Assembly: GCA_025435555.1 (NCBI GenBank)
Contig: JAIWWG010000059.1
Span: 62,001 to 126,000 of the forward strand
Direction of reading: 5' to 3'
Source: Chytriomyces cf. hyalinus JEL632
Taxonomy: Eukaryota > Chytridiomycota > Chytridiomycetes > Chytridiales > Chytriomycetaceae
DNA length: 64,000 nt
Part shown: piece by piece, positions 10,981-21,765 of the stretch
How positions within the stretch are numbered: the stretch's first letter is position 1
How the letters are laid out: each line of letters starts with the position of its first letter
Made by a program: the position numbers and the translations under genes
Notes under the pieces: generated by a model
What the model was told of the DNA's origin: nothing
The model's database searches: none
The model's input: the letters and a program-made list of their open reading frames with translations, nothing else

Positions 10981-11510
10981 AAAAGGGGATGAATAATTTT
11001 GCATCTTTTTGACACTATTTTGAATATACATTATTCTTGCTTTCGATCCTTATTATTCCTTATAAATATTGGGTAATATGAATAGTATACGCCACATGAG
11101 TTTTTGATGGCGGAGATAGCGACCGACTCAAACTTAATAAGTGGGATCGATCGGATATATATAATTTCATTCAAGAGACAAACAGTCAGTAAAAATCAAT
11201 TGAAAATACGAACGATACTTCATACAACAGAGGAAGGAACAACTAATGAAACAAAGAAAATATCATGACAAGCTGAAGCCAACTAGATTTGCGTCAACAA
11301 GCATATCACAAGCTCAAATTCAAATTTCATTTCAACTTTTTAATTGGAAAAAAAGGTGGAGATGGAGATAAAAATGTGGAGATGGAGATAGATGGAAGAA
11401 CAAGAGAAAAGGATTTCCCACAAACACCCCCCCCCCCTCCAAACCACCAACCACAATTTTTATATTTCCCACATTTTAAACCCAGAAACCCGCAGCCACA
11501 CTACCTCAAC
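10981..11510. other. Intergenic region between transporter and member 7
   Basis: AT-rich flank with several AATA-type poly(A)-like motifs near 11020-11080, then an A/G-rich stretch with GGTGGAGATGGAGATA repeated at about 11354-11390 and a C-run near 11430. No coding sequence is supported. Confidence 0.55.
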
Positions 11511-12309
11511 ATGTTCTCACAAGCATACAACCACTACATCCCATCCCCCGTCGAGAAACAACTCTCCATCATCCATCCTGCCACAACACCCCTTCAGCAC
11601 ACCCACACCCCTGCTGCTCCAAGGTTCAAAGGTCCCGGCGGAGTTGACTTGACAGACATGCCTGATCCTTACCCCATCTACCATCCCCACCCATTGACAC
11701 CAAGTGTATCCTTGTTTGATACATCCAGTTGCGTCTCCAACAACACTTGCATCACCTCATCCACTACTTTGGAACCTCACGACGTCAACGCGAGGACACC
11801 AAGCACTTTAACAAACAAAAGCATACCATCTGTGAAACGAGCGGGACACCCTTGTACTTGGCCAAGCTGTAAACGAGGTATGGTTTTTTAAAATGGTGTG
11901 TGTGGGGGGCGGGGAAAGGAAAAAAAAGGACTCGAAAAAACTGACAATTCTGCGCGGGAAAAACAGAGTTTAAAAAAATGTGTCTTCTACGGTCACACTA
12001 TTTAACGCATACTGAGGTATGTGCATGTTTGTCAATTTTTCTAAGCAAATTCTTCTCCTTTCGAGTTGGACGCAAAAAACGTATGAAAAAAAAACCCCCC
12101 ACCAGACTCGACCGTACAGTTGCACCGTATGCAGTGCAGCTTTTGTACGAAACCATGATAAGCGGCGGCATGAGCGAACAGTGCATCGAGATACTCTTGC
12201 TGCAGAGTCTGGGAAGCGCTCCGAGTCTCCGTGTAAAGATTGCGGTAGAGTCGTCTTACATACTGACGCGCTGCTACGGAGTCTATCACCGTGCTGTGTG
12301 CGCTGTTGA
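11511..12309 (+). CDS. C2H2 zinc-finger protein, cluster member 7 (finger 3 degenerate)
   Basis: Three exons (11511-11877, 11967-12016, 12106-12309) encode 206 aa. The cluster motif RFKGPGGVDLTD is followed by a Pro/His/Thr-rich linker. Finger 1 (CTWPSC) has the conserved phase-1 intron. A second intron lies between fingers 1 and 2, a position not used by the paralogues. Finger 2 is CTVCSAAFVRNHDKRRHERTVH. The third module keeps CKDCGRVV and a distal Cys but the zinc-ligand His position is Ser (LLRSLSPC), so this finger probably does not fold. The last of the cluster; AATAAA follows at about 12322. Confidence 0.85.
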
Positions 12310-13063
12310 CACAACTTTGAACAATAAAAATACAGACCTTAACAGTGAACTTTTTTGGTGGGAAGCGTGCCCCATTTTTTCCACGTCGCTTGCGGAAAAA
12401 CTCGCATTTTGAGTGAATGGGGAAAAACTCGCGTTTTGAGTGATTTGAAAACGGAATTTTAAATCTCCACTTCCGCATTTGTTGAATCACAAGCAACTTG
12501 GCAGCGGCGTCGCAAACAGACACCTGCTTTTTTTGAATGTGAATCAGGAGTCGAACATAAAAGTATCCATACTGCATTTTTATTCGTTTGACTTTTGGTC
12601 ATCGTCATCAGGGAATGTTCCAACATCATCAGTCCGGGAAGCGAGCCAAAAGAAATACAACATCGCATCGAGAAAGAAAGGAAAAAAGGATATACTGTGT
12701 GATAGTCAAGAAAGATTATTTCGTACAAAGGAGATGGGAGTAACGCTTTGGCTGAATTCCAACATGAACGAGTGTCCCAAAACGCAACAGGATAAATGCT
12801 TATGGCGCGCATATCGCAATAAAAAGATGGATAAAGGAAGGGTACTTTGGACAAGGGCAAGAAAACAGAAGGTAAATAGGAGACTCCGGGTAAGTAAGGA
12901 TAAAATAAAAAATGAGTGTCGCTTCGAATAAGGAGATGAACAGCAGGAACGTAGATTCAACCAAGGCCGAGAAAAATCACAAAAAGAAGGAAGGGGGGCA
13001 TTAAATGGATTCGATACTGATTTTTAAATGAGTGGTGGTGGGCAGTGCCTTCAGGGGGTATTT
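12310..13063. other. Intergenic region, no gene supported
   Basis: Contains a short direct duplication of GAAAAACTCGCxTTTTGAGTGA (about 12395-12416 and 12422-12443) just after member 7. It then has A-rich DNA with long but featureless open frames on both strands and no domain, start context or splice signals that I trust. Confidence 0.55.
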
Positions 13064-14401
13064 CTAGTTATCCATCCAGATTTGCTCAAAGCTCCGGGTG
13101 TTTGTGGCTGCGCGGAAAGAATACGAGCTCGAAGAAGTGGGAGACTCTGGCGAGTTTGGACGGAACATTTGCTGACGGTATTGTTGTGCCTGATTAACTT
13201 GATTGTAATAATCGTGCATCTGCTTCTGCTGGACTTGCTGGTGTTGAAGTTGCTGTTGGTATTGCATCTCCTGTTGTTTTCTTTGAAGCTGTTGCTGCTG
13301 TTGCTGCTGTTGCAAGAGCTGCTGTCGCAGTTGTTGCTGGTGGTGCATATGCTGCTGCTGCAACGATGGTTGCTGCGAGGACACAAACTTGGGAGTGTAC
13401 TGAACTTGCGGCTGCGAAACGACAGGAAGTGAATTCAAAACAACTTGCGACCCAGGAGTGATAATGTTCAGTGCGACAGCTCTCGCCGCGTTGTTGTACT
13501 GTGGGTGCTTGTTTGACTTGTACAAGATGCAGTTCTCCATCCAGTGACCTTCAATTGCGCAAAGCCGGCAAACGTAGCCGTTTGGCGGGATCGAGTCCTT
13601 TTGCTTCTTGAGCATCGACAGTTTCATTTGGGCTTTGGTCAATTCAACGGCCAGAGCTGGCGTAATTGATGCGGTGCCACCGCCAGTCGCTTGCAGAGGT
13701 GCAGGCGATGAGGAGATGATGGGAGACAACGGCTCGCTGATCGTGTTGTTGTTGTAGTACCCAATAATCGACTTTCTGAGTGAATTGGCCGAAGTTTCGA
13801 ACACGCCGGCATCAAAGTCGACAGAATTGTGGCGCGATGAAGGGGCAGAAGTGGGTGAGAGTGTCGGTCTGCTGGGCGAGGATGACGGCGAGAAGGAGCC
13901 ATCAATAGAGTAGTCGATGGAGGCATGTCTTGACGGCGTGAATGAAGTCGGGATTTGAATATGGGCAGGTCTCTGCACCGGCGCAAACGCAACGTCTTCA
14001 AAGTCAAATTCATCGAGATCGTTGTCATTGTCCAGGAAGGAGAGCACATTGTATGGATCGCGATCAGTGGTTCTGCTTTTGTTTTGCTTTGAGTCAGTGT
14101 TCGTCCTAGGTCACACCATGAGCAGTGCTTGGCTCTGCTGACTCACTTACCGAGCAACAGACGATGGCTGAGCCATGCCGGACAGAAAGTCGGTGTCGGA
14201 ATGCTGAGTCCGTGTAATCGGGCCACGGTTCCAGTCGTTGCTGCTGGTTGCGGGTGAGGCGGCCCAAGCTACTGCTGCATGCGAGTGGCTGGGCTCATAG
14301 GAACGGGTGGTGCTGCGAGTGTAGGTGCTGATGGATGTGTCCATGGCGGGATAGAAGTCCTGTCTCGTTGTGTAGTCTTGTTGGATTGTGCTGCTTGGCA
14401 T
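13064..14401 (-). CDS. CCHC zinc-knuckle protein with poly-Gln tail
   Basis: Two exons (14401-14151, 14072-13064; 78-nt intron with GTAAGT donor) join in frame to 419 aa. The N-terminal half is Ser/Thr/Pro-rich with the acidic segment FLDNDNDLDEFDFEDV right after the splice. A single zinc knuckle, C-x2-C-x4-H-x4-C (GYVCRLCAIEGHWMENC), lies in the middle. The C-terminal third is dominated by Gln-rich runs, with QQQQQQQQ near the centre. Zinc knuckles of this type usually bind RNA or ssDNA or mediate protein contacts. An RNA-related role is inferred only. I do not recognise an orthologue. Confidence 0.85.
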
Positions 14402-14888
14402 TGGAGGATTTTGTTGATGTTCTTTTTTTTTTTTGCTTTTTTGGAAAGCGAGGTGCTGAGTTGTTGGGTCCCGACCAAAAATTTGTGCCACAGAATTTTT
14501 GATGCAAAAATTGTTCGTTTTCTTTTATTGGTGCTTGGTTTTATTTTATGAGATTTATTTAAACATTTATTTATTTATTTATTGGCCGCATTTTTTGTGT
14601 CATTTATTTCCTTCTTTACTCGCACGCTTTCATTCTCTCTTCTCTATTTATCTTCTTCTCTTTTTCTTCGATTTCCTTCTCTCTTGTTCCACGATTGCTT
14701 GGTTATTTACTGCTTTGAACGTGCGACATTCCTTGCTTCTGTTTTTCTTATCTTACTAAGACACTTAAATAAACACCCCCCCACGCGGAAATTACTCATT
14801 CCGCGTCTGATCAAGTCAGGTGTGCTTGCCGCTGCTTGCCGCTGAAGCACCGGAATAAGTCGCCGATAAAAAGTGCGTTTATGTGCAT
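14402..14888. other. Intergenic, pyrimidine-rich promoter-side region
   Basis: Lies between the 5' end of the zinc-knuckle gene and the 3' end of CWC2, both on the minus strand. On the plus strand it is very T-rich, including TTTATTTATTTATTTATT near 14566. No gene is supported. Confidence 0.6.
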
Positions 14889-16887
14889 TCAGTCACTATC
14901 GCTCCCGTAGTCCATCCCCAACAACCCACCACCCCCAACCGCTTTCCTTTTCACCGCCGTGTTGGCCGTCTCCGCTGCTGCCCGCTTTCGATTGTTCAGT
15001 TCAGCAAGATATTGCATCGTTGATCCCGACACGATCCCTTTTGCTCCAAACGATTTGGTATTTGATTGCGAGAACTGCGCTTCCGTTACACCGTTTCCAA
15101 CAACAACCGCTGCCCCTATAGCAGAAGTAGAAAATACGTTCGAAACTCGCGGTTTCTTCATGGCAACCTGTTGTTGCGGTAGCATGGGCCAAAATCCACC
15201 TTTTGCCACCCCTCCCATTCCTGCGACTCCTCCCGCACCAGCACCACTATCGTAGTTTTCAATTAAGGGCTTTCATCGGTAAACAGAAAATATCAGAAAT
15301 GAAAAACTCACCCTTGACTCACGCCGCCAACACCAATCCCAGCCTCGGTTATCATTCCATTCACGGCCGCCTCTACAATCTTCTCCCTTGTCTCTGCATG
15401 CCGCATTCCTTCTCCCGTATACACACGGCTGTTCCCCACTCCGAGCACATATTTCGCTCCATCCCAGTTCTGTGTCTTTTCAGGCCCGCCTTTACCCTCC
15501 AGCATCGCGGCACTGCTTTGTCCACTCAACGCGCCTTCCGCAGCGTAAAATGAATTATCGACACGCGTTTTTGCTTTTTCGGCTTGTTGTTGTGCTCCTT
15601 CGGGTGCTGCAACAAGCGCTGCGGTTTCGTTGGACGCATAAAAAAATCCGTTCGGTGTGTCCCAGCCGATCGGATTTTGTGAAACTTCAGATTCACTCTG
15701 AGGAACATGCTGAGGCAAGTTGGAGCCATCGCTGATTTGCAATGTCGCACCACCGCCATCACCACCAGTATCCGTTGGATTGAGTGGGGCAGACGCGCCA
15801 AGGGCTAGAGTCTGGTAATCGAGGATTGTTCCGTGTTCGCCGATGATGGGAAGACTGGCTTTCAATGCATCCACAACTTTTTCTTCGGCCTTTTTCTTGT
15901 TGATCATTGCCGCTGTTGTGTAAGTTCGTAAGAGTTGGCACATGAATTTGAATCGCGAGCAAAGAGCGCACCTTTCGGGTTCGGATCTTCGGTCGCCCAT
16001 CGAACATTGAGAATTTCATTGTTATCCAGAGACTGGCAATGCATGGCTTCTTTCGCAAATTCGGCTGACACACGTGATTTGAATCGAATAAAAGCAACAC
16101 CTTTCCCTTTCAGCAGTCTTACTGAGAAACCAATCAGTCTCGAAATGGCTCCAAATTCCTTTTTTTGAGGCAGCAAGAGCACTCACAATATTCGATTTCG
16201 CCCCATTCGATAAAGTGCCGGTACAGGGTATCTTCAAGCCCGCCTTCGAGTCCAAGTTGCCCCACGTACAATGTCCTGTTGTCTTTTTCAAAAGAACCAA
16301 CACCGCCCATATCGTCTCGTTCGTCTCTGTCCGTCCAGAGGATTTGGTGTCAGCGTCACTCTTCATGACAAGCGATTATATATACCTGTGTCGGTCCCTT
16401 CCAAACACATCCTGCGCCATAGGCACTCGATCCATAGCGATGGGAATGCGATGCCAAAACTAAAAAGAAAGCTAAAAAAATATGACAGGGGAGGCATGGT
16501 CACAAGAGGTCCAAGGATACTTACATTACAGTCTGGACCCTTTGCGCAGACGCCACGTGCAAAGTGAATGCAGAACGAGGAAGACTTTGTTGCGCGAGTG
16601 TATCCGCAATCGTTGTTGATTGAGCACCGGTGCTCCGCCTTTTCGAGTCTGTTTCACGCATTAAACAAGACCATCAGCATGTGCGACCACGCATTCCTCA
16701 GCAAAAGAGCGACGATATTTTACGCATTGTTGTTGAATCTGTCTCCGCCCGCCCACTTTGAGTACCAAATGTTGAAGACGGAGCCAGTCGGTTGGTCCAC
16801 TTTGCCGCCAAACTCGCTGCTTTGCTTGCGAGCAGGGCGTGCAATGAGAGGACAAAACTGAACGACGGCCTTGTGTGCGCTGTTCAT
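14889..16887 (-). CDS. CWC2: Pre-mRNA-splicing factor Cwc2 (RBM22-related)
   Basis: Component of the Prp19-related spliceosome machinery that contacts U6 and pre-mRNA at the catalytic centre. Seven exons (16887-16724, 16648-16525, 16459-16386, 16326-16187, 16121-15972, 15912-15312, 15246-14889) join in frame to 536 aa. The N-terminal block GSVFNIWYSKWAGGD and a CCCH-type torus zinc region (FCIHFARGVCAKGPDC, then FWH) lead to DDMGGVGSF and an RRM. In the RRM, NRTLYVGQL is RNP2-like and GKGVAFIRFKSR is RNP1-like. LNVRWATEDPNP follows, a hallmark of Cwc2. The C-terminal extension is long, Ala/Gly-rich and ends acidic (DYGSDSD). Yeast Cwc2 is shorter, so the tail is an extension. Confidence 0.95.
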
Positions 16888-16949
16888 TTTTTTTACAATA
16901 AATATTTAAGTGAAAATAAGTAAATAAATCAGTGTGAAAATAAACGGGC

Positions 16950-18554
16950 ATGAGTCACAGTGACTCTGACACGGACATTGCCGTCACGCCCGCCAAAATG
17001 GACGCTCGGCTGTGCGATGCACAGGGAATCAACTGGCTCGAGTTCGCGCCGACAACGAGAGACGCATTCAGGGCCATCGCAAGTTACAGAAACTATTGGA
17101 ACGAGAGCATCCCACACAATGAGATATACATGGTATACACTACCCCTCTGTTCTTCTTGTGCGATCATTCAAAAGAGTTTTTTTGCTGTCAAGGATCTTC
17201 TTCGCGGCCACACCGACGCATCCCTTTATTCCTTTGCATACACCCTCACGCGACATCCATTCAAATGCAGCGAATACCATTTCCAGCTGCGAAATCTGCT
17301 GTACAGCACCACGAACCACTCCGTATATTACTCGCACAATGATCAAATTCGTTCCTGGGATTCCATAACAAAGACGAGTAAGCGGGAAATGGTGGCTCCG
17401 TTTCGACAAAGCACAATCAGCGCCAGGAAAGAGATGCTGTTTATGGGTGCTTTTACGGGAGAGTTTTGATGTAAGCGGGTGGACTCGGATTCGGAGTCAG
17501 AGTCGGATGTTCGAACGGGAGTTATAACAAATGATGCAATGGGGATCACGAATCATGTGGAATTGGTGGATGATCGAAATGGAGGTGAGGGAACATACTA
17601 TCTCGCGTCTTGATGCCGCTTACCAAATGCTGACGCTCGCCTTTATTCAAGGTCGCATTGCTGTGACTTCAAGCAACGATAACAAGGTGCGACTGATGGA
17701 CATGAATCGGCTGCAAATTACAAACGAGTTTGGATTCTCCTGGGCAACCACGTAATTGAGATTTAAACGGCGGTTTTAAAGTGATCTTACGCGTTCTAAA
17801 TTTTTACTCTGCTCAACCAGTGCTCGGCACTTAGCCCCGACAAACGACTGATATGTGTGTCAGGAGATCACACCGATTCAAGCATAATATCAGCGGACTC
17901 GGGCGACGGCAAGTACCCTTGATCGATCGCATTTTCGAAAACTACTACTAAAACGCTTTCGATGAATTGGACTTCAACTAACACAGAAGTATTCACGTTA
18001 AAGGGCCACATTGACTTTTCGTTCGCATGCCGATATGTCGCAACTGGCAACCAAGATATAACCACTCGCGTTTATGACATGCGAAATCCTTCAAAATCCC
18101 TGGTGGTTCTGCCAGCGACGATGGGCGCGATTCGGTCATTGCGATTCACAGGTGAACACACTTTGAATCGAATATGAAACGGGCACAAAGACTGAAGAAA
18201 TACGCAAATGATGTTTCGCACCAGAGGATGGCGCATTTCTTGCCGCATCTGAACCTTGCGACTTTGTCCACATTTACTACTTTCACGGAACCACCCAAAA
18301 CATCCCATGTACCAACTCAAAGCTTCCACACGCCTCAAAAGCCAAAAAAAGAGCCGTCGGTTGGGCCTCTAGGAACAGACGCGTTTCGCTCGCAGACTGT
18401 CGATTTCTTTGGAGAAGTGGCTGGGATCTCGTTCACTCCAAAAGATGGAAACATGTTGTATATTGGTGTGAGCGATCATCGGTATGGTTCAATATTGGAG
18501 TTAGAACGATGCTGGAGTCGCAGTGACTTGTTTTTGAGAGATGTTGTGCTATGA
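16950..18554 (+). pseudogene. WD40-repeat protein (fungal DUF2415-like), frame-broken
   Basis: The order of recognisable blocks matches an uncharacterised fungal WD40 family: ASYRNYWNE, YHFQLRNLLYSTTNHSVYY, TNDAMGITNHVELV, ALSPDKRLICVSGDHT, GHIDFSFAC, RYVATGNQDITTRVYDMR, GAIRSLRF, EPCDFVHIY, and a C-terminal TVDFFGEVAGISF plus LELERCW. The DUF2415 label is from memory of that family. Introns can be placed between most blocks. Several defects are visible. A TGA at about 17467-17469 lies in frame inside otherwise continuous coding sequence (GEF stop CKRV). The usual AWSPDG-like segment before RYVATG is missing. The frame changes between EPCDFVHIY and TVDFF. Either a young pseudogene or assembly errors. 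It starts 62 bp from divergent CWC2. Confidence 0.7.
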
Positions 18555-18907
18555 AATGAAGCGGAACATTGCCATCATTTGTGATTGGATTTCGACGCTT
18601 GATGAGGCTAATTTGAATGAGAATGACGCGTAATGATACGAAGTAGCGGGATCCGAGCCTGCTGGGATTTCGGTCCGCAAGGCACGAAATTCATAGACAG
18701 CATCCAGCGCTCCATCTGACGTAACTTAGTCTACGAAAGCTACACAAAATGAACGCGCCAAGCCGTCAAAACAATGATAATAAAAATAAAAATGAAAGAA
18801 AAAAACATTTCCAAAATTCCATTCATTCCTAAAATTCCATCGCGCGTTTGTCATTGCCTTCATTCATGGCATACCAATGAGCCTGGCGCACGAATCATCC
18901 CACAAAA
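18555..18907. other. Intergenic region
   Basis: 3' flank of the WD40 locus and 5' flank of the secreted-protein gene. A-rich stretch with AATAAAAATAAAAATGAAAG near 18778. No gene is supported. Confidence 0.6.
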
Positions 18908-19987
18908 ATGCATCTCACCAGCACACCACACATTCTCCTAGCCCTAGCATTCAGCGCCTTCTTCACTGCAGCCGCACCCATCTCAAAACGTCAAATCATC
19001 CAGATTGACAGCGGCAACTCCGACGTCAGCGTCAATGAGATCCTCGACATAGTGGACCAAGTTCTTGGCGGTGAGAGTGGGGGAAATGTCATCACGTCCG
19101 ATGGAACCGTGTTGAGACAGGGAGGGTCTGTCAGGGTTATTGACGGGGGTAGCATCAATTCGGGCAGGATCAATTCTGGCGGTTCAGGCACCGTGCTCCA
19201 AGGAGGCCGAGTAATTCAAGGGAATGGAAGGGTGATCCAGGGAAGTGGAACGGTTATCCAAGGAAGTGGGGGAATTATTCAAGGCAGTGGGAGAACAACG
19301 GGCTCTGGCACCGGAATGGGGGGTACATCGGGCACGATTCAAAACGGCGGACTCAACACCAATACCAGCAACCGCGTCAACACTGGAACAACTATTCGAA
19401 ACGGTGGACTCAACACCAACACAAACACCCGCGTCAACACTGGAACAACCATTCAGAACGGCGGAATCAACACTGGAAGCCGAACAAACTCGGGCACAGT
19501 CCAGAACTCGGGCACAATTCGCACCACTGGTGGAGGTATCACCGGCTCAGGAACAACGGGAACGGGGACCACCGGAAACGCCGGCGTTCGTGTTCCTCCA
19601 GTGCCAGTCAACGGTAAAATTCCAGGCAACGGTGCTCAAGTGACGCCAACTGCCAGAAGAACTCCAACTGTTGTGATTCCCAAAGTAGGAAACGCAGCTG
19701 GAGCAAGACCCACCCCTGCCAGACAAGCAGGAAGACCTACCACTGGAGCCACACCGTCCGGCGCAGGAAAGCTGGCTGAAAAGACAAAAGAAACCATCGC
19801 AGCTGCTGGCAGCGCGACAGCAGTCATTGGAAAAGATTTGGGCGTGAATGACCCACCTGCCATTTACACCCTCGGAGGACTCCCAAGTGGACCTGCTGTC
19901 AATACTGTGAAGGAAGATGGTCAAGCTCAACTTTCCACTCCACCGTCTGAAAAAGTGAATCAGGCTCCAGTTGGTCAGAGAAAATAA
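18908..19987 (+). CDS. Secreted Gly/Thr/Asn-rich repetitive protein
   Basis: A single exon encodes 359 aa. Residues 1 to about 22 form a clear signal peptide (hydrophobic LLALAFSAFFTAAA), followed by ISKRQ, a Kex2-like KR site. The body is a series of short imperfect repeats: VIQGxG units at about residues 97-128 (IQGNG, IQGSG, IQGSG, IQGSG), then NGGLNTN / TGTTIQNGG units at about 142-190, then Gly/Thr repeats. The last 130 residues are Pro/Thr/Ala-rich with basic patches (TARRTPTVV, ARPTPARQAGRP). Regular V-I-x-G spacing suggests a beta-solenoid or fibrous cell-wall/extracellular protein. That is inference; no catalytic motif is visible. Confidence 0.85.
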   Translation: MHLTSTPHILLALAFSAFFTAAAPISKRQIIQIDSGNSDVSVNEILDIVDQVLGGESGGNVITSDGTVLRQGGSVRVIDGGSINSGRINSGGSGTVLQGGRVIQGNGRVIQGSGTVIQGSGGIIQGSGRTTGSGTGMGGTSGTIQNGGLNTNTSNRVNTGTTIRNGGLNTNTNTRVNTGTTIQNGGINTGSRTNSGTVQNSGTIRTTGGGITGSGTTGTGTTGNAGVRVPPVPVNGKIPGNGAQVTPTARRTPTVVIPKVGNAAGARPTPARQAGRPTTGATPSGAGKLAEKTKETIAAAGSATAVIGKDLGVNDPPAIYTLGGLPSGPAVNTVKEDGQAQLSTPPSEKVNQAPVGQRK

Positions 19988-20167
19988 TGAAAGTAGGCGA
20001 CTGTAATATCATGCATCTTCCTACTAACCAGTGGTGATACGTGATATATTTGTGTTTATGTTACCCCGTCTTTAATGCACTTTTTGTACTTCCAAAGCTA
20101 ATAAATCAAACATCTGCATTGTTGATCGCTCTGTTTATCATAACTGATAGGAACCACGGCATTGCTG

Positions 20168-21765
20168 TCAAATAGGAGCACATTCCTGCTCATAGTTCTT
20201 CGGAATAAGCGTCCTCATCGCAGAACTAAATGCTCTATATGTGCACAGAGTCGGGTCGCCCATGTAGTGCGAGCCTGGTTTCAAAGGTTCATGAAAAGAA
20301 TAAGACGTGATGTGAAACAGAATAGCCACCTTTCGATTTGCAAGCCTCCAAACCCATGGCAACCCCATTATATTTGACGCGAACATAGCGTCCCTCACCT
20401 CCTGCATTGAACGCATTCGAATTTGTTCTCGTATCTTGGAGTACCTCAAACGCAATATTTGACGCAAACTTCGGCCAAGCCCGCGTCTCTCCTTCAAACA
20501 AACCAAGCGACACCAAGAGTGGTCCAATGGTGGTATCATGCCCACTGAAAATCCCAAGCTTGACCCCATTTTTTGGATTTTTAATGTTCTCGTCCATGGT
20601 GTGCAATAAATCACCGACAAACCGGCCCATCAGCAACTTCCGGACCGTTTGCGCAGTTTTTAAATCGCTTTTCGATGGAGTCGCCGCATCCGCGATACCC
20701 CCGATAAAAGACTCCATGAAAATGTGGCTGAGGCGGTCCATGTCACTGGACGTTACACCCGGTGGGAGAGGAATGCTGCTCGCGGACATGCACTTGAACG
20801 TGTCGTAAAACAAATCAATTTCGCGAAAGTTGAATTCCTTGGCGCGTTTTTCAGCAAGAGAAGGCGGTTCGGCAGGGGCACCTGGGGTTGAAGAAACGGC
20901 TGGCACATTTTCTCCTTTGCTGCAGAAATTATTGTGTGCGCGTGAGTGGCGTGCATAAATGAACCAATTTGACATGGTTACCCCGTATCTGGGAACAAGG
21001 ATTCCAGTTTCTCCATGATCCGTAACGTCTCTTCTGCCGTGTTTGCCTTCGCAGCAGCCCTAAACGGCTCCAGAATCTGCCTCAGCCGCTTACATCCCAT
21101 GTCAATGTACATATTTTCGCGTGCGCTGATGTGGATCGAAATGTCTCCCTTCTTTCCCAATGGACGCGTGTGAAGTGGGAAGAGTCCGGCAAGAAGATAC
21201 TGAACGCTTTCAATGGTGCGAACATAACCAGTGGAACGGACGTACAAGTTGTTGGCAATGAATTCGGGGTCCAGAATCTGCGGAAGGAAGTTGAGGGGGT
21301 CTGTGTATTCTCTGCGGAGGGAGGCACCGAACGAATGCATGGTCGCTTTTCCAAGATCAGTCAACTGACCAGGATTGCTGCAATGGATCAAAGAGGATTA
21401 GGGAAACAAGAAAGCAGTCAGAAGAAGATCACAACAAGATGATGCTCTCACCAAACACCTTCATTGGCAGAATTTGTTCCCTTCAAACCGGCGATAAACT
21501 TCGAGTCAGCATCGCCAGGGTCCCCGTGAATGACCCGAATTTCTCCAATGACCGGAGGAAAGAGCGGCGCAACTGTCGCGTGGGCGTCCTTGTCGTTGTC
21601 GGTGTCCAGCACCGTGTGCAGCGCATGCATAAACGGCGCAATGGAGCACTGCCGCCAGAGCCGCTCCACGCCCAATATCCGCGTTTGATGGCGCACCGGC
21701 ACTCTCTCACCGTGCCTGTGCAGTACAAGCAGCTGCGTCATTTTCAACGGCGTGTCTTCCACCAT
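20168..21765 (-). CDS. Histidine acid phosphatase (ACP6/lysophosphatidic acid phosphatase-like)
   Basis: Branch-2 histidine phosphatase hydrolysing phosphomonoesters through a phospho-His intermediate. Four exons (21765-21452, 21377-20982, 20919-20330, 20274-20168) join in frame to 468 aa. The active-site motif RHGERVP is at residues 17-23, CNPGQLTDLG follows the first splice, and the C-terminal catalytic GHDTTIGPLL supplies the His-Asp pair. No signal peptide is visible before the active site, which fits ACP6-like rather than secreted phytase-like enzymes. The last exon (PTLCTYRAFSSAM) is short. All catalytic residues that I can check are present. Confidence 0.92.

Noticed and set aside
12479-12931. 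A 150-codon open frame on the plus strand and a 133-codon one on the minus strand
   Set aside because: The plus-strand frame opens with TTG, neither frame has a recognisable domain, and no splice or promoter context supports them. Treated as chance open frames.
13200-13380. Plus-strand Leu-rich open frame (poly-Leu)
   Set aside because: It is the complement of the poly-Gln tract of the zinc-knuckle gene on the minus strand.
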